64,000 bases of DNA from Paenibacillus psychroresistens (GCF_009728935.1 NZ_CP034235.1:2704001-2768000), one strand, 5' to 3'; positions 53,862 through 63,334 are shown, numbered from the stretch's first letter. A program made the numbers and translations. The notes: generated by a model not told the origin, from the sequence alone.

Positions 53862-54704
53862 CTAATCGTTCATCCAGTTTCGCAGCTTTTTCCGATAATC
53901 GTTGGGGGTATAACACGTTTTTTTCTTGAACAGTCTGCTGAAATAGTTAGCATCTTTATACCCGAGTTGATATGCAATTTCTGCTACTTTTTCTGTGCTG
54001 GAAAGCAATCGCTTTTCGGCTTGTTCCATTTTGAATTGGTGGATAAAGGTTAGCGGAGGCATTCCAGTGGAATCTATGAACAGTTTGCGCAAATAAGATT
54101 CGCTTATTTGGACGACTCCGCAAAGCTCTGCCAAAATGGGGGTGATCTCAGGCTGTAAGGAAATATATTCAATTACTGCTTGGACACGTGGATCGAGATT
54201 TGGCAGCAGCTTAGTATCATTAAATTGAAAGTATTGATTGAACATTATCGCAAGCAAACGCTGTAAATTGGATTGAAGCAGCATAGCTTGGGCGAAGGAG
54301 CTATCGGTCGATTCCCTCAGCATACTGCGGATTACAGGCTCTATTATTGTCATATCATAAGCCGGATACGCGATCGGCAGCTTAAAGATGTCTGACCAGA
54401 TCCGCCCTTTCAATAAACTAAGCTCAGCAGCGAAGTTAATGCTGATTATCCCGATTTGCGAAGATACCGCATGGCCAGTTATCACCGATTGGGGCGGGAG
54501 GAAGATCAGCTGACCTGCTTTCGCTTCGTGGTTGATCCCATTAATCGAAAATCGAATTTCCCCTTCCTCCATATACCAGATTACGGCATGCATAATCTGT
54601 CTGGAGGGAATCCGCCAGGTATAGTCAAATTTATAGGGAGTAATATGCAGGAAGGTAAGCTTTAATGAGTTCAGTAATAACTGATAAGACGAATTCATGT
54701 TCAC
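53862..54704 (-). CDS. AraC-family regulator with cupin sensor domain (1)
   Basis: This 280-residue protein has an N-terminal cupin-like domain (EGEIRFSINGINHEAKAGQLIFLPPQ) and a C-terminal double helix-turn-helix (LAELCGVVQISESYLRKLF and VAEIAYQLGYKDANYFSRLF). It starts at GTG 54704 or ATG 54698. It lies just after the PhyH dioxygenase gene on the same strand and may regulate it or a linked sugar gene. Confidence 0.92.
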   Translation of the reverse strand: MNMNSSYQLLLNSLKLTFLHITPYKFDYTWRIPSRQIMHAVIWYMEEGEIRFSINGINHEAKAGQLIFLPPQSVITGHAVSSQIGIISINFAAELSLLKGRIWSDIFKLPIAYPAYDMTIIEPVIRSMLRESTDSSFAQAMLLQSNLQRLLAIMFNQYFQFNDTKLLPNLDPRVQAVIEYISLQPEITPILAELCGVVQISESYLRKLFIDSTGMPPLTFIHQFKMEQAEKRLLSSTEKVAEIAYQLGYKDANYFSRLFKKKTCYTPNDYRKKLRNWMND

Positions 54705-54750
54705 AGTAAGCTCCCGTCATTTATTCGATTCTTATTCATAGCTTCACCTG

Positions 54751-55515
54751 TTATTCTGTTGGAACAATACCTATAATTTCATCATTTAGATGATGGTGAT
54801 CTTCTCCGCGCACCAGAAAGGTTTTAATTCTTGAAGTATCCCCACCCCATTCTGCGACTTTAAACTTCACCTCAGGCGTTGTATAGCGAACGGAAAAAGC
54901 TACTCTAGGGATATTACTGTTGTTGATATCGGATCCATGAAAAGTGGCTTCGTTGAAGAAACTGATCTGCCCTGGAGACATCTCCAAATCGATGGCTTTT
55001 GATTCATCAACGAGCTCGGATGCAATCCCTTGCGCAAATGCGCTGTTGTCATTTCCCAAAGCAACATGCTCAACATGAGTTTTATGTGTTCCGGGTATGA
55101 CACGCAAACAGCCGTTTTCTTGCAAGGAGAAACCAAGGCTCATCCAGGCTGTGGCATTGATTGCAGGCTCCATAGGCCAATAATTAATATCTTGATGCCA
55201 TGGAATGAATTTTCCATTGCCAGGTTCCTTGTACCAGAAATGCATCGCCCAAAGCACAATATTTTCACCCAATATTTCTGTGATCGCATTGACAATACTC
55301 GGGTGAGTGGCAAGCTCGTACGCCCACTGATACTTGTGATGCCAGGCTGATAATTCTAGCCTAGTCGGTCCTGGAGTAAATTTGGATTGGCCAAGCACTT
55401 TGAAAAATTCATTGTAATACATTTCCGCTTCTTCGAGCGTTAAACCCCGAACAGGTCCGCTATAGCCTTCATCCTCGAATTGTTTTTTTGAAAAAAGCTG
55501 CCCTTTTGTAATCAT
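54751..55515 (-). CDS. phytanoyl-CoA dioxygenase (PhyH)-family protein
   Basis: This 254-residue protein has the Fe(II)/2-oxoglutarate dioxygenase fold. The metal His and Asp are in WHQDINYWPMEP, the distal His is in ATFHGSDINN, and the 2-oxoglutarate-binding Arg is in VAFSVRYT. The family hydroxylates varied small molecules; the substrate cannot be told here. It lies between two AraC regulators, all on the minus strand, as a small inducible unit. AAAGGAG sets the start at 55515, not at the upstream ATG 55596. Confidence 0.9.
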   Translation of the reverse strand: MITKGQLFSKKQFEDEGYSGPVRGLTLEEAEMYYNEFFKVLGQSKFTPGPTRLELSAWHHKYQWAYELATHPSIVNAITEILGENIVLWAMHFWYKEPGNGKFIPWHQDINYWPMEPAINATAWMSLGFSLQENGCLRVIPGTHKTHVEHVALGNDNSAFAQGIASELVDESKAIDLEMSPGQISFFNEATFHGSDINNSNIPRVAFSVRYTTPEVKFKVAEWGGDTSRIKTFLVRGEDHHHLNDEIIGIVPTE

Positions 55516-55619
55516 TTGATCCACTCCTTTGATTTTCTCGTGTCTACAATTCAATTGTATAGCAAGAAAGTAAAAGAGATTAGCCACTAAACCCACTATT
55601 TATAGCACAAAACGCTTTT

Positions 55620-56420
55620 TTAAACCCGATATGCTTTGCGAAAAGCGGAAGGGCTTATTTTCATTTTTTTCGAGAAAACTCTGCTGAAGTAGAAGCCATT
55701 CTCATACCCACAATTATCTGCAATTTGATCTAAAGGTAAATCCGTTTCCATAAGCATGTTTTTTGCTTTTTGCAGCCGAATGGATGTAAGAAAATCCATC
55801 GGCGTACAGGCGAAGGCGCGGAAGAATTGTCGAGTCAATTGAACAGGGCTGAGATCTAAGGAATCTGCTAATGATTTCAGGCTAAGCGTGTTTTCTGCAT
55901 ATTGACTTAAATATTCGGCAGCTTTATTCATAAGGTGGTCATCCGAAGCAATTTCTGTGAAAGAAAAGGTATGGTTCATCTCTTCACAGTGCAGCAGCCA
56001 GATATCTTTAAGGATGTGATTTTTCAGATTTTGATCGGCTGGAGTAAATTGTTCAGCTTTTTTTCGCAGGTAATAATAGTTGGATGATAGTCGTTTGGTA
56101 TCATGCAAATGAATCTTGCCCATAAAGATATTTTCCTCCGTAAACATATCCAAGGGTTCGTTTTCCCACGTGAATAGAATAAAGTGGAAGGATAACGGAC
56201 TTGTAATTGTTCGTTTAAAAGGCACATGAGGAGGACAAATGACAATTTCTCCGTGGGAGGCAACTCCCGTTGAAGCAGCAATCTCAAATTCAAAGCTTCC
56301 ATCTTCCACTGCAAACATGGACCATTGGGAGTACGTATCAACTGCCAAAGCAAAATGCTCCTTTTGATGCCAATAATGATGAAGGCTAAACTTGGGAATT
56401 AAACTTGATCGATCGATCAT
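55620..56420 (-). CDS. AraC-family regulator (2)
   Basis: This 266-residue protein has an N-terminal cupin-like sensor (VASHGEIVICPPHVPFKR) and a C-terminal AraC domain (LKSLADSLDLSPVQLTRQFFRA and LDQIADNCGYENGFYFSRVFSKK). It lies about 105 bases upstream of the PhyH gene and is its likely activator. AAGGAGA precedes the ATG. Confidence 0.92.
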   Translation of the reverse strand: MIDRSSLIPKFSLHHYWHQKEHFALAVDTYSQWSMFAVEDGSFEFEIAASTGVASHGEIVICPPHVPFKRTITSPLSFHFILFTWENEPLDMFTEENIFMGKIHLHDTKRLSSNYYYLRKKAEQFTPADQNLKNHILKDIWLLHCEEMNHTFSFTEIASDDHLMNKAAEYLSQYAENTLSLKSLADSLDLSPVQLTRQFFRAFACTPMDFLTSIRLQKAKNMLMETDLPLDQIADNCGYENGFYFSRVFSKKMKISPSAFRKAYRV

Positions 56421-56573
56421 TGTGGCCTTCTCCTTGGAAATAAAGTATATGTTCTATAATAATACAAAGTTGAAGTTCTTGCACCAGCATTTGCTTTTTT
56501 ATAGTTAGCATTGGAAAAAAAGCTTTTACTTTGGTAGTGTTATTAGATACAAAAACCAAAGGAGATCGATGAC

Positions 56574-57317
56574 TTGGATTTTCTTTTTAAAGAGTTCAGT
56601 GATAATCATGAGATATCGGTTTACGATACTGCGGAGTTATTCGGCGAGAAGGGGAATTTCCGTGTCTTGCAGTTTTCAAAAAGAGCTATTCAAGGTGCTT
56701 TGGATTTAAGTAATCCACAGCGGATTGTCTTTGAATATCCGCGGGCAATCATTCATTTAATGGAGTTTAACAATTCTTCCTTCCAAGATGTATTCGTTAT
56801 CGGACATGGGATTGGAACGATCTCCGGCCATTATACAGAGCAGAGATTTAAAGTAGCAGAACTGGATAATACTGTAGTGGAGCTGAGTAAGCAATATTTT
56901 GGTTATCGCAAGGATGATGTAATAGTCGGCGACGGACGTCAAATTCTGGAGAATGAAGCACCACAGGCTTATGATTATATTATTCTGGACGCTTTCACTG
57001 AAAAAGGAACCCCCATCCACTTAACATCCAGGGAATTTTTTAGAATAACGCGAAAAAAGCTTAATCCCCAAGGAGCTATTATCTTGAATTTAATTGGCAG
57101 AGGCGGGAATGACAAGCTGCTTAATGCGATCCACACGACTCTGCGTGAAGAGTATTCCTATACTAAATCGTTTTCACTCCCTTCAGAAGGAGTAACAGAT
57201 ATCAAAAATATCATTTATATAGGCAGCAATAGGCCAATTGGGATGCAGGATCGTCATATGGCGGGTTTTGTAGAGATCAAACTTGGCGAAGGACATATTA
57301 TTAGAGACAATAATTAG
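56574..57317 (+). CDS. spermidine synthase-fold protein
   Basis: This 247-residue protein has the polyamine-synthase / methyltransferase-like fold: FVIGHGIGTISGHY in place of the usual GGG-x-G motif, the acidic VAELDNTVVELS strand, VGDGRQIL and YDYIILDAF. The GGGDG-type motif is altered, so true aminopropyl transfer is uncertain; many such proteins are unassigned. It starts at a TTG after AAAGGAG. It overlaps the end of the convergent YjbR gene by 4 bases. Confidence 0.8.
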   Translation: MDFLFKEFSDNHEISVYDTAELFGEKGNFRVLQFSKRAIQGALDLSNPQRIVFEYPRAIIHLMEFNNSSFQDVFVIGHGIGTISGHYTEQRFKVAELDNTVVELSKQYFGYRKDDVIVGDGRQILENEAPQAYDYIILDAFTEKGTPIHLTSREFFRITRKKLNPQGAIILNLIGRGGNDKLLNAIHTTLREEYSYTKSFSLPSEGVTDIKNIIYIGSNRPIGMQDRHMAGFVEIKLGEGHIIRDNN

Positions 57318-57709
57318 GTCAACAAAGCAATTAGCTTCTTAGGTGCTTTAGCCAAAAAAGCATCTCCAATAACACTGGCTATTTCTTCCCATGCTGCATC
57401 ACGGTCCAAACGTAGACCAATCCAGCCTAAATGTCCGACATAAGCGGGAATATAATAGATGTTAGGCTGCGATTCCACAAGCATCATTTGGACGCCTGAC
57501 GGCGCTGCACACCAAAGAGCGATCTTCCCATCCCCATGATGGTTTCTGTGATACTGGACAAAGGACTTTTTATCCTTAATGAAGAATGTAGGAGCCCCAT
57601 GACTCGTGCGTTCACTGGAACCAGGCAATGAAAGACATAATTCTCTTATACGCTCGAACAATGCTTTATCCTCTATAGAATCGAAAACTTCCTCATTCAT
57701 TTGATCCAT
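57314..57709 (-). CDS. MmcQ/YjbR-family protein
   Basis: This 131-residue protein has the MmcQ/YjbR (DUF419) pattern: SLPGSSERTSHGAPTFFIKDKKSF, then YIPAYVGHLGWIGLRLD. The fold resembles small CyaY-like or DNA-binding proteins, and the role is unknown. AGAGAGG precedes the ATG. Convergent with the spermidine-synthase-fold gene, stops overlapping. Confidence 0.9.
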   Translation of the reverse strand: MDQMNEEVFDSIEDKALFERIRELCLSLPGSSERTSHGAPTFFIKDKKSFVQYHRNHHGDGKIALWCAAPSGVQMMLVESQPNIYYIPAYVGHLGWIGLRLDRDAAWEEIASVIGDAFLAKAPKKLIALLT

Positions 57710-57815
57710 GATTTACATCCTCTCTTCTAACAATTATATGCCTATTCTACTTTCTCTTATTTTACAGCAATCTGTCACATTTTTGTCGTAATTATTCAAA
57801 TTATTCTAAAAAATC

Positions 57816-57844
57816 TTGACTAATTCCGAGCTATTGAGTAGGAT
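57816..57844 (+). promoter_or_regulatory. sigma-A promoter of BMP-type ABC operon
   Basis: TTGACT (57816-57821) and TAGGAT (57839-57844) with a 17-base spacer lie 45 bases before the binding-protein start. Confidence 0.7.
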
Positions 57845-57889
57845 ATCTAAAGAGCATTATAAAGTTTTAAACACAGGGGAGAGAGAAAC

Positions 57890-58924
57890 ATGAAAAAAAC
57901 GATTATCTCAATTATGGCCTTAGCATTTATCCTTACGGGCTGTGGAAAAGATGAGGCACCAGCGGCTTCTACGAATACAGCGGCTGAAACTCAAGCTCCG
58001 GTAGTTAAATCGGACAAAAAAATCATTCTAATTACGCCTGAAAAAATTGGTTTAAATCCTTTCTTTGCGCAAGAAGATGAAGGTGTGAAAAAAGCGGCAG
58101 CAGAATTTGGTGTTGAAGTGAAGACTGTTGAATCAACGGATGCTAGTGCGATTGAACAGAATCTACGTGCGGCTGTAGCAGAAAATTATGATTTAATTAT
58201 TACTAGTTCATTTGAATCTGAGGATGCTTTGAAGAAGGTAGCTGCAGAGAACCCGACGAAGTCATTTGCAATTATTGATACCGTTGTTGATCTGCCAAAC
58301 GTTAGAAGCGTTGGATTCCGTGAGCATGAAGCTGCTTATTTGCTAGGAGCTGCTGCAGGTTTTGCTACCAAGAAGAACATTGTAGGGATGGTTGCTGCCA
58401 TGGATATTCCCTTAATCAAGAAATATACAGTAGGGTTTGCAGAGGGCTTGAAATCAACGAACCCGGATGCTGAATTTATTGTTAACTATGTAGGAAGCTT
58501 TACAGACCCCGTTAAGGCTAAAGAGCTTGCTCTAACGCAATTCTCACAGGGTGCTGACTTTATTGCTGCAGCTTCTGCTGTTGGAGATTTAGGTGTTTTT
58601 GAAGCAGCTAAAGAAAAAGGCTTTTTTACTTCAGGACAAGATATCGATCGTACGGTTTCCGATCCTGAGCATATCGTGCTTTCACAGCTTAAGGGTACAG
58701 ATACTGTTGCTTATCAAACAGTTAAAGATTTTGTTAATGGTACATTCGAATTTGGTGCTGTGGCTTATGGGTTAAAAGAAGATGGCGTTGGTTTGACATT
58801 CGTCACAAAAGATAGCAAATCCGCTTTAAGTCCATTTATTGGGCAAGAGAATGTTGATAAAGTAAAAGCAATCAGAGATGACATCGTTTCTGGAAAAATT
58901 ACTGTAAAGAACCCGTTAGAATAA
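57890..58924 (+). CDS. BMP/PnrA-family substrate-binding lipoprotein
   Basis: This 344-residue protein has a signal peptide with lipobox LTGC and the BMP-family fold: LITPEKIGLNPFFAQ, FGVEVKTVES, the EHEAAYLLGAAAGFATK helix and FIAAASAVGDLGVFEAAKEKG. BMP proteins bind nucleosides (PnrA) or related simple sugars. It is first gene of a complete importer with ATPase and two permeases. AGGGGAGAG precedes the ATG. Confidence 0.92.
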   Translation: MKKTIISIMALAFILTGCGKDEAPAASTNTAAETQAPVVKSDKKIILITPEKIGLNPFFAQEDEGVKKAAAEFGVEVKTVESTDASAIEQNLRAAVAENYDLIITSSFESEDALKKVAAENPTKSFAIIDTVVDLPNVRSVGFREHEAAYLLGAAAGFATKKNIVGMVAAMDIPLIKKYTVGFAEGLKSTNPDAEFIVNYVGSFTDPVKAKELALTQFSQGADFIAAASAVGDLGVFEAAKEKGFFTSGQDIDRTVSDPEHIVLSQLKGTDTVAYQTVKDFVNGTFEFGAVAYGLKEDGVGLTFVTKDSKSALSPFIGQENVDKVKAIRDDIVSGKITVKNPLE

Positions 58925-58952
58925 TATTCCTAAATAATCGAATAGTAAACAA

Positions 58953-59007
58953 GGAGCTGTCTACGGTGACGTAGGCAGTTTCCTCATGGTGCGCCCAGTG
59001 TGGGCGC
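58953..59007 (+). other. two intercistronic hairpins between binding protein and ATPase genes
   Basis: The first hairpin (58953-58983) pairs CTGTCTACG with CGTAGGCAG and GGA with TCC around a GTGA loop. The second (58991-59007) is a perfect 7-bp GCGCCCA / TGGGCGC. Neither has a long T run directly after it, so mRNA stabilisation or partial attenuation is more likely than full termination. The rest of the 160-base gap shows a TATAAT at 59024 without a matching -35. Confidence 0.5.
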
Positions 59008-59083
59008 TATCTTGGTTTTAAGGTATAATTAATTCTAGTGAGAATTATTTCTATGAGTGGAAGAGAGAGGAGCACAAGTTGTT

Positions 59084-60583
59084 ATGTTGCTTCAAATGAG
59101 TCAAATTACTAAGTCATACGGAGCGTTGCTGGCTAACTCGAATGTGGATTTCTCATTGCGACAAGGTGAAATTCATGCTTTAGTCGGCGAAAATGGGGCA
59201 GGCAAGACAACGCTAATGCGAATTCTTTATGGGATGGAGCAGCCTACGAGCGGTGTAATCCATTTACAGGGTAAGCCTGTGATTATTACAAATCCAATCG
59301 AAGCGATTCATCATCGAATTGGCATGGTGCATCAGCATTTTATGCTCTTTTCTTCTTTTACCGTAGCGGAGAATATTGTGATTGGCAATGAACCTACTTC
59401 AGGCTTAAAGTTTGATCGTAAGGAAGCCGTACGGAAGGTTGAAGCCTTATGTGCCCAATATCGCATGCCGATCGATCCAATGAAGAAGCTGGGAGACTGC
59501 CCGCTTGGCTTGCAGCAAAGAGTAGAGATACTTAAGGTGTTGTATCATGGAGCAGATATTATCATTTTGGACGAGCCTACAGGAGTTTTGACTCCTATTG
59601 AAGCTAAGGAGCTTATCGTCGTAATGAAAGGCTTGGCCAGCCAAGGTAAAAGCTTTATTATTATTACTCATAAATTAAATGAAGTGATGGAAGTGGCGGA
59701 TAGAGTCACCGTTTTGCGTGACGGTAAGGTTACAGGGACTCGCGATATAACAGCCACTAATGTGGAAGAGTTATCTCGTCTAATGGTAGGAAGAGAGTTA
59801 ATTAACTTAACCCCTCAAGCAGCTGCAATTGGCAAAACAGTTCTCGAAGTTAAGGATATAATTTTAAAAGGTAATAAAGGAAAACGATTATTAGATCAAA
59901 TAAATCTCGAAGTTAGAGCTGGAGAAATTGTCGGTATTGCCGGTATTTCTGGTAATGGACAGTCCGAATTGATTCAATGTATTGCAGGCATGCAGCCGAT
60001 TGATCAAGGTCAAATTCGTTTGTTGAACCAAAATATAGTCGGTCGCTCTGTACGTGAAGTTAGAGATCTGGGACTTGCACATATTCCAGAGGACCGTTAT
60101 CAGCTAGGTGCCGCTAAAGAGGGAACTGTGCTTGAGAATGGGATAATGGGTTATCATAGGAAAAGTAGTCGTTACGGTTTATTGCAAGGGAAATTGTTGC
60201 GAGATAAGGTAAGCCGCTGGATCAAGCAGTTTCAAATTAAAGCAGGGGCACAAAGCGTCAAAGTAAAATTCCTATCCGGCGGGAATCTGCAAAAGCTGAT
60301 CGTTGCTAGAGAAATCGATCGAAATGAACCTTTTTTAATTGCGGCTGAGCCAACGCGTGGCGTAGATATCGGTGCTATGGAGCTGATCCATGCGGAGCTG
60401 CTGAAAAAGCGCGATCAGCAAGGAGCCATATTATTGATTTCCTCGGAATTGACGGAAATTCTCAAGCTTTCCGATCGTATCCTTGTGATGTATGAAGGTA
60501 AAATAGCAGGAGAGCTATCCGCAGAGAATGCAACAGAAGAGCAAATCAGTTTATGGATGGCGGGAGGTGATTCTCATGCTTAA
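59084..60583 (+). CDS. nucleoside/simple sugar ABC ATPase with two ATPase domains
   Basis: This 499-residue protein carries two ABC domains. The first has Walker A GENGAGKTT, Walker B IIILDEPTG and the H loop IIITHK. The second (from about residue 255) has a degenerate GISGNGQSE in place of Walker A, the signature LSGGNLQK and IAAEPTRGVD. This layout matches RbsA/YufO-type ATPases for simple sugars or nucleosides. ATG 59084 is preferred (MLLQMSQITKSYG); a GTG frame from 59057 is less likely. Confidence 0.94.
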   Translation: MLLQMSQITKSYGALLANSNVDFSLRQGEIHALVGENGAGKTTLMRILYGMEQPTSGVIHLQGKPVIITNPIEAIHHRIGMVHQHFMLFSSFTVAENIVIGNEPTSGLKFDRKEAVRKVEALCAQYRMPIDPMKKLGDCPLGLQQRVEILKVLYHGADIIILDEPTGVLTPIEAKELIVVMKGLASQGKSFIIITHKLNEVMEVADRVTVLRDGKVTGTRDITATNVEELSRLMVGRELINLTPQAAAIGKTVLEVKDIILKGNKGKRLLDQINLEVRAGEIVGIAGISGNGQSELIQCIAGMQPIDQGQIRLLNQNIVGRSVREVRDLGLAHIPEDRYQLGAAKEGTVLENGIMGYHRKSSRYGLLQGKLLRDKVSRWIKQFQIKAGAQSVKVKFLSGGNLQKLIVAREIDRNEPFLIAAEPTRGVDIGAMELIHAELLKKRDQQGAILLISSELTEILKLSDRILVMYEGKIAGELSAENATEEQISLWMAGGDSHA

Positions 60584-61643
60584 TTGGAAGGCATTTCTAC
60601 AGGCATGGATTCAACCGCTTATAGCAATCTGCATCGGACTGGCTGGGGGAGCCATCGCAATCGCATTGATTGGCGGCAATATTCCCGATACTTTTGCACA
60701 GATGTGGCATGGCGCGTTTGGTAATTTTTATTTTTTTACTAATACGCTAACCCGTGCTACTCCACTTATTCTCGTCGGATTAGGTGTATCCATCGCGTTT
60801 CGTGCCGGTTTTTTCAATCTGGGCTCAGAGGGGCAGATGATATTAGGAGCATTAACAGCTGCCCTAATTGCCCTTTACCTGCCAGGACCTGCGCTGATTA
60901 AAGTAATTGCTGCTGCCTTAGGCGGCATTGTCGCTGGAGGTGCTTGGTCAGCTCTTGCTGGCTGGCTTGATGCACGTTTTGGGATGAATTTAATTATCAC
61001 AACATTGCTGCTCAACTATATCGCTGCGCTTTTTGCAGGATATATTGTGGCTTATCCATTAATGGACAAAACAGGCTCTGCGGCCTTGGCTCAAACAAGA
61101 ATGATTGATAAAAGCCTTTGGCTGCCCAAGCTGTTTCAAGGTATGAGCATGCATGCAGGCTTTATCGTTGCTGTTGCACTTGCTATACTGCTTTTCTTAT
61201 TCATCAAGTACACTGTGATGGGATACGAAATTAGAATGCTTGGGTATAATCCATTGTTTGCAGCTTATGGTGGAATTAAGCGCGGTAAGCTCATGTTTGT
61301 CAGTATGTTTGCAAGCGGCGGTTTTGCTGGTTTAGCTGGGGCAATCGAAGTATTAGGTGTGCAGTATCGTTATGTCGATGGAATGGTATCCGCTCCAGGT
61401 TATGCCTGGTCTGGAATTATGGCGACATTGCTTTCTGGCTCCCATCCGCTTGGGACAGCCTTATCTGCCGTTTTGCTTGCTGCCTTGCAAACAGGTGGAA
61501 TGGGCGTCGAACGGAATACGAATATTCCGCTTGAAATATCAAGTGTGATCCAATCCCTGCTTATATTGTTCATTACGGCTAAATTCAGCTATAGCTTCTG
61601 GAAACGCAAGAAAGGGGGCAAGGGTCATGCAGCATCTTCTTGA
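60576..61643 (+). CDS. BMP-type ABC permease (1), YufP-like
   Basis: This 355-residue protein has about nine membrane helices and the family segments FNLGSEGQMILGA and GYEIRMLGYNPLFAAYGGI. GGGAGGTG lies 7 bases before the ATG at 60576, so it overlaps the ATPase stop by 8 bases. Confidence 0.93.
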   Translation: MLNWKAFLQAWIQPLIAICIGLAGGAIAIALIGGNIPDTFAQMWHGAFGNFYFFTNTLTRATPLILVGLGVSIAFRAGFFNLGSEGQMILGALTAALIALYLPGPALIKVIAAALGGIVAGGAWSALAGWLDARFGMNLIITTLLLNYIAALFAGYIVAYPLMDKTGSAALAQTRMIDKSLWLPKLFQGMSMHAGFIVAVALAILLFLFIKYTVMGYEIRMLGYNPLFAAYGGIKRGKLMFVSMFASGGFAGLAGAIEVLGVQYRYVDGMVSAPGYAWSGIMATLLSGSHPLGTALSAVLLAALQTGGMGVERNTNIPLEISSVIQSLLILFITAKFSYSFWKRKKGGKGHAASS

Positions 61644-62550
61644 TGTTTCCTTATTTAATTCAATGATTCGGATGGTTGCTCCTATCTTGCTCGCAGCATT
61701 AGGCGGAGCGATTTGTACACGAGTTGGCTTGTTTAATGTAGCTTTGGAAGGCTTTGTGCTGGTAGGTGCATTTGCAGCGATCGTGGGAAATCATTTCACA
61801 GGCAATGTTTTTTTAGCTGTGCTGATTGCAATTGCTGTAACGGTGCTCTTTTCGTTGGTTTTTGCTTATATTAGTATTCATCTGCAAGCCAATGTTATTA
61901 TAGTAGGGATTTCATTTAACTTTCTAGCACTTGGGTTGACTGCATTTTGCTTAAGAGCGTTCTTCCATGTCAAAGGTGCATTTTACGATAAAGATATGGT
62001 TGGGCTGCCGAAATGGGACATACCCTTAATTAAAGATATTCCTGTTCTTGGCGGCATTGTATCGGGTCACACACCGCTGATTTATCTAGCATTTCTGCTT
62101 GTATTCGCTTTGCACTACTTCTTCTTCAAAACAGTGCTTGGCTTCCGCTTAAAGGCAGTAGGAGAGAATCCGGTTGCAGCTAAAAGTATCGGGATTAATG
62201 TAAATCGGATGCAGTATATGGGTATATTGCTTTGTGGAGTGTTTTGTGGATTGGCTGGAGCGCAGCTTTCATTGGGTCAGGTTACCTTATTCACGGAAGG
62301 AATGACCGCTGGTAGAGGGTTTATCGCGTTAGTAGCAACTATGCTGGGGCAAGCTAACCCGCTTGGTGTGATGGCTTCTAGTCTGTTATTTGGTTTAATG
62401 GATGCTTTCAGTATTCGATTGCAGGGTTTTTCGCTGCCTACACATTTTACGCAAATGCTGCCTTATGTTGTAACCTTGCTAGCCATGCTAGTTTTTCGGA
62501 AAAATAACTTCAAAGAAGATGCGCAGAAATTGAATGGAAGCTCTCGATAA
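61627..62550 (+). CDS. BMP-type ABC permease (2), YufQ-like
   Basis: This 307-residue protein has about eight membrane helices, FNVALEGFVLVGAFAA and GFRLKAVGENPVAAKSIGI. It overlaps the previous permease by 17 bases, with AAAGGGGG before its ATG. It completes the importer. Confidence 0.93.
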   Translation: MQHLLDVSLFNSMIRMVAPILLAALGGAICTRVGLFNVALEGFVLVGAFAAIVGNHFTGNVFLAVLIAIAVTVLFSLVFAYISIHLQANVIIVGISFNFLALGLTAFCLRAFFHVKGAFYDKDMVGLPKWDIPLIKDIPVLGGIVSGHTPLIYLAFLLVFALHYFFFKTVLGFRLKAVGENPVAAKSIGINVNRMQYMGILLCGVFCGLAGAQLSLGQVTLFTEGMTAGRGFIALVATMLGQANPLGVMASSLLFGLMDAFSIRLQGFSLPTHFTQMLPYVVTLLAMLVFRKNNFKEDAQKLNGSSR

Positions 62551-62605
62551 ATCAATTATGCTTACGAAGTGAGTTTGCCAAGGCAATCTCTTAGGAGGAT
62601 AAAAA

Positions 62606-63268
62606 ATGAACAAAGCAGATCGAATCAAACAAATGAAGGTTCCTACAGGCGATGCTTCGCTTTCCGATAGAGTTCCACCAGGGCAAATGGTCACGGATCG
62701 CTTTCCCATTCTCCATGAAGGGGAAGTGCCAGAGTATGATCTGGCGGAATGGTCTTTAAGAATCTTTGGCGAAGTTGAGAATGAGACAATCATTAGCTAT
62801 GAAGATTTATTGGCGCTGCCCCAAACACAGGTTTCTTGCGATATTCATTGTGTGACTCGCTGGTCCAAGCTTGATACCGTATGGGAAGGGGTATTATTCC
62901 GTGATCTTCTTAAGGCGCTTCATGTAGAACCAAAAGGCAATTATGTGATGCTGCATGCTGCTAATGATTACGAAACTAATGTACCTTTAGAGGATCTTAT
63001 GGGGGATCAGGTTCTGCTGGCATTTAAATATGATGGAAAGCCTTTGACTGGAAAACATGGATTTCCGCTTAGGTTACTAGTACCCCACCTATACTTTTGG
63101 AAAAGTGCCAAATGGATTCAAGGAATTGAGTTTATGAAGCAAGACCGTGAAGGCTTCTGGGAGCAAAATGGCTTTCACAACGTAGCTGATCCCTTTAAAG
63201 AACAACGTTTCTCAGGCGAGTTTATAGACATACCAGAAGATGAATGGGTTAAAAAAGAGTTTGATTGA
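62606..63268 (+). CDS. molybdopterin-dependent sulfite-oxidase-like protein, YuiH type
   Basis: This 220-residue protein has the oxidoreductase molybdopterin-binding fold with the Mo-coordinating Cys82 in CDIHCVTRWSKLD, GVLFRDLLKAL and the C-terminal HLYFWKSAKWIQGIEF. It matches the soluble YuiH group and carries no Tat signal, so it is probably cytoplasmic. TAGGAGGA precedes the ATG. The 55-base gap from the permease gene suggests possible co-transcription. Confidence 0.9.
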   Translation: MNKADRIKQMKVPTGDASLSDRVPPGQMVTDRFPILHEGEVPEYDLAEWSLRIFGEVENETIISYEDLLALPQTQVSCDIHCVTRWSKLDTVWEGVLFRDLLKALHVEPKGNYVMLHAANDYETNVPLEDLMGDQVLLAFKYDGKPLTGKHGFPLRLLVPHLYFWKSAKWIQGIEFMKQDREGFWEQNGFHNVADPFKEQRFSGEFIDIPEDEWVKKEFD

Positions 63269-63274
63269 TAGATG

Positions 63275-63317
63275 AAAAAAGATCAGGCTATACTAGAGCG
63301 TGGTCTTTTTTTATTTT
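63275..63317 (+). terminator. terminator after YuiH-like gene
   Basis: AAAAAAGATCA pairs with TGGTCTTTTTT (one wobble) around a 15-base loop, giving a T-rich 3' side. Confidence 0.8.
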
Positions 63318-63334
63318 TGTCGCCTGGACGACAT

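Noticed and set aside
57845..57889. Possible purine riboswitch before the nucleoside-type importer
   Set aside because: The 5' leader is only about 40 bases and lacks the conserved purine-aptamer core.
59039..59053. Fur-like sequence TGAGAATTATTTCTA before the BMP-type ATPase gene
   Set aside because: Only the left half fits; the right half (ATTTCTA) departs from the inverted repeat and no good promoter is aligned with it.
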